Below, in pieces: positions 30,202 to 37,454 of a stretch of DNA of 39,406 bases (positions are counted from its first letter, which is position 1; every line of letters starts with the position of its first letter). The stretch is from Acidiferrobacterales bacterium (lineage in GTDB: Bacteria > Pseudomonadota > Gammaproteobacteria > Arenicellales > Poriferihabitantaceae). The notes under the pieces are model-generated. The model had not been told where the DNA came from and searched no databases. It saw only the letters and a list, made by a program, of their open reading frames with translations. Made by a program: the position numbers and the translations under genes. The DNA lies in the NCBI GenBank assembly GCA_019633985.1, contig JAHQWE010000023.1, forward strand, positions 1 through 39,406. Direction: 5' to 3'.

Positions 30202-30786
30202 ATGGATCTCGACTTCGAACATTGTTATCACGCGGTTAAACGCCGCGACCCGCAGTATGACGGGAGCTTTTTTACCGCAGTAAGATCGACAGGGATCTTC
30301 TGTAGACCCATCTGTCCGGCTATTACGCCGAAACCCCATAACTGCCATTTCTTTTTGTCTGCTGCCGCTGCTCTGGAGGCGGGATTTCGCCCCTGTTTAA
30401 GATGCCGGCCGGAAACTGCGCCCAATAGTCCTGCCTGGAATGGGGTAAAAACTACCGTGTCCCGTGCGCTCAGGCTGATCGAGGACGGTGCTCTGGATCA
30501 GGATGACGTTGAACATTTTTCGGAAAGATTGGGTGTCGGCTCAAGACACTTGCGGCGTCTTTTTGCAAAGTATGTCGGCGCCAGTCCCACCCAGGTGGCG
30601 CGCGCGAGGCGCGTTCTCACCGCAAAGAAACTGATCTCAGACACTGACTATACGATGACGGAAATAGCAATGAAGTCTGGCTTTAAGAGTGTGCGGCAGT
30701 TTAATCACACGATTCAACAATTGTACGGACAGCCACCGTCATCTTTGCGCAAAAAAGGTTTAACTAATCGGGAATTGAAATCATGA
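30202..30786 (+). CDS. AdaA-like methylphosphotriester methyltransferase and AraC-type regulator
   Basis: The 194-residue product corresponds to the N-terminal half of E. coli Ada. Residues 1-80 form the zinc-binding Ada domain with Cys34, Cys38, Cys65 and Cys68 (FCRPIC and CLRC). Cys34 would accept a methyl group from DNA phosphotriesters, turning the protein into an activator. Residues 90-185 form an AraC-type double helix-turn-helix (GVGSRHLRRLFAKYVGASP, then SDTDYTMTEIAMKSGFKSV). It lacks the O6-methylguanine domain; that function is in the next gene, which overlaps by ATGA, as in the adaA-adaB arrangement of Bacillus. Confidence 0.92.
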   Translation: MDLDFEHCYHAVKRRDPQYDGSFFTAVRSTGIFCRPICPAITPKPHNCHFFLSAAAALEAGFRPCLRCRPETAPNSPAWNGVKTTVSRALRLIEDGALDQDDVEHFSERLGVGSRHLRRLFAKYVGASPTQVARARRVLTAKKLISDTDYTMTEIAMKSGFKSVRQFNHTIQQLYGQPPSSLRKKGLTNRELKS

Positions 30787-31286
30787 AGATACTAACTTCG
30801 ACAAATTATCAAAGCCCAGTGGGCGATATTGAAATACTGCTAGACGAAGAAACGTTGGTGTATCTGGATTTCGCTCAAAACTCCGAGAGGAGAGAAAAAC
30901 TACTGAGTAGACGATTTGGTCGCTTCCTGATTCAGAAGTTGGATTCTAATCTGCCTATTCATCAGATGTTAGATCGATACTTTTCTGGTCAACCCGAAAC
31001 GTTTGAGGGCCTGACTGTCTCTACAGGGGGAACCGAGTTTCAGCGCGCAGTTTGGCAAGAACTGAGGAACATAAAAAGAGGGCATACAATGGATTACGCA
31101 TCACTGGCGGCAAAAGCGGGTAACGCCAAAGCGGTTCGAGCTGCGGCGAGCTCAAATGCCAGAAATCCGATTTCCATCGTCATCCCTTGCCACAGAGTAA
31201 TTGGAAAAGACGGCTCAATGCGTGGTTATGCAGGAGGTGTTGACCGGAAGCGTTTTCTACTCACCCTGGAGGGTGCGATTTCCTGA
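30783..31286 (+). CDS. ogt: Methylated-DNA-[protein]-cysteine S-methyltransferase
   Basis: This suicide enzyme removes alkyl groups from O6 of guanine. The 167-residue protein has the acceptor Cys136 in VIPCHRV, the arginine finger in AVRAAASSN (Arg119), and the conserved FQRAVWQELRNI before the helix-turn-helix. The usual AAGxANxxNP reads AASSNARNP here, a mild deviation. It overlaps the adaA-like gene by four bases, so both are probably induced together by alkylation damage. The adaB name would also fit. Confidence 0.93.
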   Translation: MKILTSTNYQSPVGDIEILLDEETLVYLDFAQNSERREKLLSRRFGRFLIQKLDSNLPIHQMLDRYFSGQPETFEGLTVSTGGTEFQRAVWQELRNIKRGHTMDYASLAAKAGNAKAVRAAASSNARNPISIVIPCHRVIGKDGSMRGYAGGVDRKRFLLTLEGAIS

Positions 31287-31347
31287 ATCCTAACAACTCC
31301 TCCTATTTGTCTGATAAACGTGGTTTTTGTCTCCCACAAAATGACGT

Positions 31348-31947
31348 TCATTTCCCGACTTTGGTGAGTGCGAGTGCGGCTCCCACATAGGCTGTACCCA
31401 CAATTTTATTGGCGGTTCGGGTTTTAACATGGGAGAGCAGTTTGGAAGCAAAAAGTGCATAAGCTGAATAGACGAGAAATGATAAAACCATTCCGGTTAT
31501 CACGATAATCGTTCCTTGCCAAAGAATCGGGCGACTGGTATCCAGGAAGAGGGGCAATAGCATCAGGTTCATTAATACGACTTTTGGGTTTGATAGAGAA
31601 ACAAGAACGGCAAAACCAAAAACATGGGATTTCCGAGCTTCATGCTGTGACTGCGGGTTCGCGATTGGCGCGGTAAATGCTTTGTAGCCAAGATAAAGCA
31701 GGTACATGACACCGACCCACTTGAGATAAACAAATACGTGAGCAAATTGGCTGATTAACAATCCCAAACCCGCCATTACCAGTATCAGATTCAGTCCACT
31801 AGCAACCGCAAACCCCGCGGAGGCGATCACACCGAACCGGGCACCATAATTCATTGATTGAGCGATGGCGTAACCGACGTTCGCGCCAGGAATAGCCAGT
31901 GCAGAAGTGAAAGTGGCGATAAATAAAAACCAGAGTGAAAGTTCCAT
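31348..31947 (-). CDS. LysE/RhtB-family exporter
   Basis: Members of this inner-membrane family export amino acids or related metabolites. The 199-residue product has about six hydrophobic segments and the family motif near the N-terminus, IPGANVGYAIAQSMNYGARFG, where most members have PGP rather than PGA. I start it at the ATG at 31947 (MELSLWFLF); the frame is open 48 codons further, but that part is hydrophilic and unlike the family. No clear ribosome binding site is seen. The substrate cannot be predicted. Confidence 0.87.
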   Translation of the reverse strand: MELSLWFLFIATFTSALAIPGANVGYAIAQSMNYGARFGVIASAGFAVASGLNLILVMAGLGLLISQFAHVFVYLKWVGVMYLLYLGYKAFTAPIANPQSQHEARKSHVFGFAVLVSLSNPKVVLMNLMLLPLFLDTSRPILWQGTIIVITGMVLSFLVYSAYALFASKLLSHVKTRTANKIVGTAYVGAALALTKVGK

Positions 31948-32357
31948 GTGTCTGTCATCGAAATTGATATGATGATCGCACTTTACCGCTCTCAAGGCCG
32001 TGATTGTTTCGATGTTGGTCGAACTATCGGTTCGAATAGTGGGTGTAGTCCGTATACAAAAATATCTTGGAGCTGCAACAATCGAATTCATTGTCGGTGC
32101 TAACCAGAGGGTCTTTTGAGACTTCCCTGCAAAGATGTTCTTCCGCGTACGGTTTTAGGCGAACAGGATCTCAATAAAAAATTAATTTAAAAGGAAGTCT
32201 GAAACGTCGCTTTGTTGAAGAGAGCCTCAGTGAATCAAGAGATATGATCGCACGACACGAAGTAGGGCTGGGTCAGGCGGAGTGAAATGGATTGATCAGA
32301 ATTTCGGCTGAGTCGCCACGCATTACAGAGCGGATTAGATTGGAGGAGTCCGTTTGA
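31948..32357. other. Intergenic region between the LysE-type gene and tRNA-Leu
   Basis: No gene is supported here. AGACTTCC (32119-32126) and GGAAGTCT (32193-32200) are complementary arms around an AT-rich core with an A-run; the distance makes a stable hairpin uncertain. Part of the region may be the processed 3' trailer of the tRNA on the minus strand and the promoter of the exporter gene. Confidence 0.4.
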
Positions 32358-32444
32358 TGGTGCCGAGAAGAGGACTTGAACCTCCACGGGGTTTCCCCCA
32401 CTAGCACCTGAAGCTAGCGCGTCTACCAATTCCGCCATCTCGGC
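32358..32444 (-). tRNA. tRNA-Leu (anticodon CAG)
   Basis: An 87-base class II tRNA. The acceptor stem GCCGAGA pairs with TCTCGGC, CCA is encoded, and the anticodon stem-loop is CTAGC-TTCAGGT-GCTAG, giving anticodon CAG for CUG, the main leucine codon. The variable arm GTGGGGGAAACCCCG forms a good stem, and the T loop is TTCAAGT. A strong promoter lies 18 bases upstream. Confidence 0.96.
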
Positions 32445-32461
32445 ATTTCGATGGGGCCGCG

Positions 32462-32490
32462 AATGTACCTATTGTGCTGTGGGATGTCAA
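32462..32490 (-). promoter_or_regulatory. Promoter of tRNA-Leu(CAG)
   Basis: Read on the minus strand, a perfect TTGACA -35 (complement of 32485-32490), a 17-base spacer and TACATT as -10 (complement of 32462-32467) are followed by a GC-rich stretch (CGCGGCCCC). This is the usual design of stable-RNA promoters under stringent control. Confidence 0.75.
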
Positions 32491-32709
32491 TTCGTTGAAT
32501 TTATGGGGCGGAGTCGTCTTCAGGTTCTTGAGTACGAAGTGAGGGGCTGAAAGACTTAGACGTCATACTATTCATAGTTTCCGGCGACCAAATGGGCGTC
32601 GGTCGCTACCATGATTGTGCAGTGGGTATCGATCCCACTCTTTCATTTGGTTAAGCCAGCGATCTCCATTGAGAAACAACGATGAAATAAGGGCTTGGGC
32701 GCATTTTGT

Positions 32710-32739
32710 CTGTCAATCGAGGTTGAAATTCGGTATTCT
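32710..32739 (+). promoter_or_regulatory. Possible prfB promoter
   Basis: CTGTCA (32710-32715), an 18-base spacer and TATTCT (32734-32739) with a GC-rich stretch (GCGCCTCCC) after the -10 resemble a sigma-70 promoter. It lies about 30 bases before the prfB start codon. Both hexamers match the consensus at four of six positions. Confidence 0.4.
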
Positions 32740-32768
32740 GCGCCTCCCGAAAATCTGCCTTTTGATCC

Positions 32769-33867
32769 ATGGAAATCCCAAATGAATTGACTGAATCCCT
32801 GAAGTCAAGCGGTGAGCGTGTCAGTGCGCTCAGGGGGTATCTTTGACTATGATGCCAAGAAAGACCGGTTAGAAGAGGTAGATCTGCGAATGGAGGATCC
32901 GGATCTTTGGAACAATCCGGATGAAGCGCAGGCTCTCGGGCAGGAACGCAATAATTTGGCCGTCGTCGTGCTCGGCCTGGATGATCTTCAGAAAGACATC
33001 GCAGACACCATTGAGCTGCTTGAGCTCGCCGAAATGGAGGAGGATGAAGAGACGCTCACTGAGGTGACCAAGGAAGTCGACAAGATTATCGCTGCAATCG
33101 AGAAAATGGAGTTTCGCCGAATGTTCAGCGGAGAAGCGGATGGTGCTAATGCTTTTGTCGATATTCAGGCAGGGTCAGGAGGCACCGAGGCCCAGGACTG
33201 GGCTGAAATGCTGTTCCGTATGTATACCCGCTGGGGGGAAGCCCAAGGTTATAAACTGGATATTATCGAGCGATCTGAAGGGGATGTCGCTGGCCTTAAA
33301 AGCGCAACAATCAAGATGTCAGGCGAATACGCATTCGGTTACCTGAGAACAGAAACCGGAGTTCATCGCCTTGTCAGAAAAAGCCCGTTTGATTCTGGAA
33401 ACCGTCGACATACTTCATTCGCGTCGGTCTACGCGTATCCGGAAATCGACGATAGTTTCGATATTGAAATTAATCCAGCAGATTTACGAATCGATACGTA
33501 TCGCGCAAGTGGAGCAGGCGGACAACACGTCAATCGGACTGAATCAGCAATTCGAATTACTCACAACCCTTCTGGAATTGTGGTGCAATGCCAGAATGAT
33601 CGCTCTCAACATCGGAACAAGGCAGAAGCGATGAACATGTTAAAAGCCAGGTTGTATGAAGCAGAAATGCAGAAGCGCCGCGAACAGTCCCAAACAGTTG
33701 AAGATAGTAAATCTGATATCGGATGGGGTAGCCAGATTCGTTCATACGTACTGGATCAATCTCGAATCAAGGATTTGCGAACCGGTGTCGAAACCGGGAA
33801 TACCCAAGCTGTATTGGACGGATCGTTAAACCAATTTATTGAAGCAAGTCTCAAGGCTGGATTGTAA
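32769..33867 (+). CDS. prfB: Peptide chain release factor 2 (programmed +1 frameshift)
   Basis: RF2 ends translation at UGA and UAA. Translation starts at the ATG at 32769, reads 25 codons to CTT, meets TGA at 32844 and continues in the +1 frame from 32845. The joined product is 365 residues, the same length as E. coli RF2, and reads [16 protein letters not shown] across the junction. It has the SPF recognition motif (RKSPFDSGN), the GGQ hydrolysis motif (SGAGGQHVN) and the C-terminal [12 protein letters not shown] simple open frame from the GTG at 32812 would miss the true N-terminus. lysS follows, as in many Gammaproteobacteria. Confidence 0.97.
32832..32847 (+). promoter_or_regulatory. prfB +1 frameshift site
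   Basis: The stretch AGGGGGTATCTTTGAC contains the Shine-Dalgarno-like AGGGGG, the slippery CTT, the in-frame TGA and the following C that weakens termination. When RF2 is scarce, ribosomes pause at TGA and slip forward, so the site senses RF2 level. The spacing equals that of E. coli. Confidence 0.96.
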
Positions 33868-33918
33868 TCTGGTCAGACATTGCTCACCCACCCTATTTAT
33901 TTTTTAGTTGATTTCCCA

Positions 33919-35391
33919 ATGACAGAAGAAAGTGACCTGATTCAGCAGCGACGCGAAAAGCTCGCGGCTTTAAGGCAACAAGGCAATCCGTTTCCAAATG
34001 ACTTTCGACGTGATTCGATGGCATTGGATCTCCATGAGAAATATGGCGAGTCGCTTCCAGAAAAACCCGTCAATGTGAAAGTTGTAGGACGAATGATGCT
34101 GCAACGCATTATGGGAAAGGCCAGCTTCGCAACATTGCAGGATGGAAGTGGACGAATTCAGATTTATGTTCAAAGAGATGCGCTTCCAGAAGGAGTCTAC
34201 AACGACGGTTTTAAGAAATGGGACATCGGCGATATCGTGGCCGCAGAAGGCGAGCTATTTCATACTAAAACTGGAGAGCTGAGTGTCAGGGCAAATGATG
34301 TGCGCTTGTTAACTAAATCGTTAAGACCGTTGCCTGACAAGCACGCCGGTTTGACTGACTCGGAAACCCGTTATCGACAGAGATACGTCGACTTAATCGT
34401 CAATGAAGAAAGTCGGGAAGTATTCAAAAAGCGCGCGAGAGCAATACAGGCAATCCGTGACTTTATGATCGAGCGGGATTTTATCGAAGTTGAAACACCG
34501 ATGATGCACCCGATTCCTGGAGGTGCAGTCGCCAGACCGTTTGAAACCCATCACAATGCATTGGATATGCCGCTATATATGCGTATTGCGCCAGAGCTGT
34601 TTTTGAAGCGACTGACCGTGGGTGGATTTGAACGAGTGTTCGAGATTAATCGTAACTTTCGCAATGAGGGAGTCAGTGCACGGCACAATCCAGAATTTAC
34701 GATGCTTGAGTTTTACTGGGCGTATGCAGACTTTCATGATCTCATCGACCTTACCGAGCAAATGATTCGCTACACCTGCGAGGTGGTGACGGGAAGTCAA
34801 AGCGTCGAATATCAGGGCACAATGATTGATTTCGCTGCTCCCTTCGAACGCATGACGATGGTGGAGTCTATTCTCAAATTCAATCCTGATGTGTCCAAAG
34901 ATCAGTTGCTATCGTTAGCTGCGATTCGAGAACTTGCTGATACGATGAAGATTGCGGTCAAGGACGGTTTTGGCATAGGCAAAATACAAACAGAGATTTT
35001 TGAGGAAACCGTTGAACACCAACTCTTATCTCCGACGTTTATCACCGATTATCCAGTAGAAGTTTCTCCACTGTCCCGACGCAATGATGAAAATGCCGAA
35101 GTCAGTGATCGGTTTGAGTTCTTTATCGCAGGAAGAGAAATCGCTAACGGATTCTCCGAACTGAATGACGCAGAGGATCAGGCTGAGAGGTTTCATAAAC
35201 AGGTGGCGGAAAAAGAAGCGGGCGATGATGAAGCTATGCATTTCGATGCAGACTATGTTCGCGCATTGGAATACGGTATGCCGCCGACCGCGGGAGAGGG
35301 AATTGGAATCGACAGGCTGGTAATGTTGTTGACCGATAGTCCTTCAATTCGCGATGTCATACTGTTTCCGCACATGCGGCACGAGGTCTGA
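33919..35391 (+). CDS. lysS: Lysyl-tRNA synthetase, class II
   Basis: Charges tRNA-Lys. The 490-residue protein has an N-terminal OB-fold anticodon-binding domain ([20 protein letters not shown]), then the class II core: motif 2 [15 protein letters not shown] and motif 3 [12 protein letters not shown]. The ATG at 33919 is preferred to an upstream TTG at 33880 because the N-terminus then starts [19 protein letters not shown], close to E. coli LysS. Its ribosome binding site is weak. Its stop overlaps the next gene by one base. Confidence 0.97.
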   Translation: MTEESDLIQQRREKLAALRQQGNPFPNDFRRDSMALDLHEKYGESLPEKPVNVKVVGRMMLQRIMGKASFATLQDGSGRIQIYVQRDALPEGVYNDGFKKWDIGDIVAAEGELFHTKTGELSVRANDVRLLTKSLRPLPDKHAGLTDSETRYRQRYVDLIVNEESREVFKKRARAIQAIRDFMIERDFIEVETPMMHPIPGGAVARPFETHHNALDMPLYMRIAPELFLKRLTVGGFERVFEINRNFRNEGVSARHNPEFTMLEFYWAYADFHDLIDLTEQMIRYTCEVVTGSQSVEYQGTMIDFAAPFERMTMVESILKFNPDVSKDQLLSLAAIRELADTMKIAVKDGFGIGKIQTEIFEETVEHQLLSPTFITDYPVEVSPLSRRNDENAEVSDRFEFFIAGREIANGFSELNDAEDQAERFHKQVAEKEAGDDEAMHFDADYVRALEYGMPPTAGEGIGIDRLVMLLTDSPSIRDVILFPHMRHEV

Positions 35392-36638
35392 TGATCAAAC
35401 CTCTCGAATTGCTGATTGGTCTGCGTTACACGCGGGCCAAGCGACGCAATCATTTCATTTCGTTTATTTCCGCTACTTCCATGATTGGCGTGGTGCTGGG
35501 TGTATGGGCATTAATCACTGTAATGTCTATCATGAACGGCTTTCACAAGGATTTAAGAGATCGGATACTTTTCGTGGTGTCTCATGTCACAGTGACCGGC
35601 TACCAGGGAGAACTCGACAACTGGGAAGAGCTGTCGGCCCGTCTCGATAACAATAGCGATATTGTCGCGAAATCGCCGTTTGTGCTGGGTCAGGGAATGA
35701 TTACCAAGGGCAGCAAGGTAACCGGCGCGCTGGTGCGTGGCATTCTTCCAGAGAAAGAACGTAATGTGTCACGTGTGCTGGATCATATTGTGGAAGGCAA
35801 TCCCGACGCTTTAAAAGAAGGGGATTTTGGCATTATTCTGGGAGATACGCTGGCGCGCATTCTTGGTGTTGGGCTTGGTGGAAAGGTGACAGTGGTTGCC
35901 CCTAAAGGAAAAGTGACTCCGGCTGGATTGCTGCCGCGGCTAAAGCGTTTCACTGTTGTCGGGTTGTTCAAAATCAATATGCACGAATATGACAGCGGAA
36001 TTGCGTTAATTCATATGGCGGATGCCGCAAGGTTGCTGGGACTAAAAGATCAGGTCAGTGGTGTACGTCTCAAGTTGAATGATGTTGACGATGCAAGACA
36101 AGTGAGCTATCAGCTCCGCAGCGAGCTTCAGGACCAGTATCGTGTGAGAGACTGGACGCAGGAGCATGCCAATTTTTTTCGCGCCCTGGAAATAGAAAAA
36201 CGAGTGGTATTTATTGTCTTGATGCTGATAATCGCGGTGGCGGCATTCAATATTGTCTCTACCCTGGTCATGATTGTGACCGATAAACAACCTGATGTCG
36301 CGATACTCCGAACATTAGGTATGAGCCCAGGAAGTGTGATGAAAGTTTTTATGGTTCAGGGCACGGTAATCGGAGTGGTCGGCACCTTGATCGGCGCGGT
36401 TCTCGGTGTATTAACGGCGCTGAATATTGCGACAATTATTCCGGCTATAGAACAGTTCTTCAATACCGAATTGTTTCCATCCAATGTGTATTTGATTTCA
36501 GACTTCCCTGCAGAATTACGATGGAAGGATGTCACTGGGGTTGTAGTAGTGTCGTTACTACTCGGATTTCTCGCCACGATTTATCCAGCCTGGAAAGCGT
36601 CGCGTGTGCAGCCCGCAGAAGCCCTGAGGTACGATTGA
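35391..36638 (+). CDS. lolC: Lipoprotein-releasing ABC transporter membrane subunit (LolC/E family)
   Basis: With LolD it extracts outer-membrane lipoproteins from the inner membrane and passes them to LolA. The 415-residue protein has the family topology: one N-terminal membrane span (about 22-48), a large periplasmic domain, and three C-terminal spans (from about 265). The cytoplasmic loop DVAILRTLGMSPGSVM contacts the ATPase. The segment TPAGLLPRLKRFTVVGLF resembles the LolA-binding hook of LolC. It shares a base with lysS and lolD. No lolE follows, so it may work as a homodimer like LolF (inference). Confidence 0.9.
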   Translation: MIKPLELLIGLRYTRAKRRNHFISFISATSMIGVVLGVWALITVMSIMNGFHKDLRDRILFVVSHVTVTGYQGELDNWEELSARLDNNSDIVAKSPFVLGQGMITKGSKVTGALVRGILPEKERNVSRVLDHIVEGNPDALKEGDFGIILGDTLARILGVGLGGKVTVVAPKGKVTPAGLLPRLKRFTVVGLFKINMHEYDSGIALIHMADAARLLGLKDQVSGVRLKLNDVDDARQVSYQLRSELQDQYRVRDWTQEHANFFRALEIEKRVVFIVLMLIIAVAAFNIVSTLVMIVTDKQPDVAILRTLGMSPGSVMKVFMVQGTVIGVVGTLIGAVLGVLTALNIATIIPAIEQFFNTELFPSNVYLISDFPAELRWKDVTGVVVVSLLLGFLATIYPAWKASRVQPAEALRYD

Positions 36639-37336
36639 TGGAACAGTCATCTGCACCGATTGTAGTCGCCCGGAATATCAGCAAAACCTTTCAAGAAGGT
36701 AATCTGGCTGTTAACGTATTGTCTGACGTGGATCTAACCGTCGAGCAGGGAGAATTGGTATCCATTGTCGGCACCTCTGGATCTGGCAAAACTACTTTGC
36801 TACACATTCTCGGCGGACTATCCGAGCCGACCACTGGGTCAGTACTTATTGGTGATCAGGACATCAACCGCCTGTCTCAAAAAGCCCGCGGTACCTTGCG
36901 CAATCAAAAGCTGGGTTTTGTGTATCAATTTCACCATCTGCTGGGTGAATTTACTGCGCAGGAAAACGTGGCGATGCCACTCCTTATTCGCCGAACCGAT
37001 TCTGGGGTAGCGATGCAACAAGCGGCGGAAATTCTTGATCGAGTGGGGCTAGGAAACCGACTTGGTCATAAACCAGGGGAATTATCCGGTGGAGAGCGGC
37101 AGCGTGCTGCTCTGGCACGTGCGATGGTTGCAAAACCACGATGTATTATGGCTGACGAACCCACCGGAAACCTGGATTCCATCACTGCGGGTTCGATACA
37201 TGAATTGCTTGTTGAGCTTAACGAAGAGTTCGGAACGAGCCTGATTGTGGTGACCCATGATTTGAAACTCGCTGAGCGCATGGGACGCATCATTTCCATT
37301 GAAAACGGGCATATCGTGAATCGCTCGCAAACTTGA
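36638..37336 (+). CDS. lolD: Lipoprotein-releasing ABC transporter ATPase
   Basis: The ATPase of the lipoprotein exporter, 232 residues. It has Walker A GTSGSGKTT (about residues 45-53), the Q-loop VYQFHHLL, the ABC signature LSGGERQR, Walker B CIMADEPTGNLD and the H-loop VVTHD. QFHHLL and EPTGNLD are typical of the MacB/LolD family. The ATG at 36638 overlaps the lolC stop as TGATG. The frame is open further upstream inside lolC, but that part is a shadow. Confidence 0.96.
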   Translation: MEQSSAPIVVARNISKTFQEGNLAVNVLSDVDLTVEQGELVSIVGTSGSGKTTLLHILGGLSEPTTGSVLIGDQDINRLSQKARGTLRNQKLGFVYQFHHLLGEFTAQENVAMPLLIRRTDSGVAMQQAAEILDRVGLGNRLGHKPGELSGGERQRAALARAMVAKPRCIMADEPTGNLDSITAGSIHELLVELNEEFGTSLIVVTHDLKLAERMGRIISIENGHIVNRSQT

Positions 37337-37394
37337 AAATCAGGACTGCATCTGACCCCTGGAAAACAGACTTAGGCAAATTGAGATTGGCGGT

Positions 37395-37422
37395 CTTGTA
37401 AATTTCTCGAGCCTCGCCATAT
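37395..37422 (+). promoter_or_regulatory. Possible heat-shock (sigma-32) promoter of lon
   Basis: CTTGTAA (37395-37401) and GCCATAT (37416-37422) are separated by 14 bases and lie 32 bases before the lon ATG. Each differs by one base from the sigma-32 pattern CTTGAAA and CCCATNT, and the spacing fits. E. coli lon is a heat-shock gene, which supports the call. Confidence 0.55.
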
Positions 37423-37454
37423 TCTTTGAATTGGTATTAATTTCGAAGAAATCG

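Larger units (their letters stand above)
32445..32768. other. Intergenic region between tRNA-Leu and prfB with nested stems
   Basis: No gene is supported. Besides the two divergent promoters listed separately, it holds GCGACC/GGTCGC (32584-32606), AGTGGG/CCCACT (32621-32639, 7-base loop), and CCAAATG/CATTTGG (32588-32594 with 32644-32650), which encloses the second stem and excludes the first. It may be a small RNA or a protein-binding region. Confidence 0.4.

Noticed and set aside
32235..32438. A 67-codon open frame on the minus strand beginning MAELVDALASGASGG
   Set aside because: It is the tRNA-Leu(CAG) gene read as protein, a well-known false ORF type.
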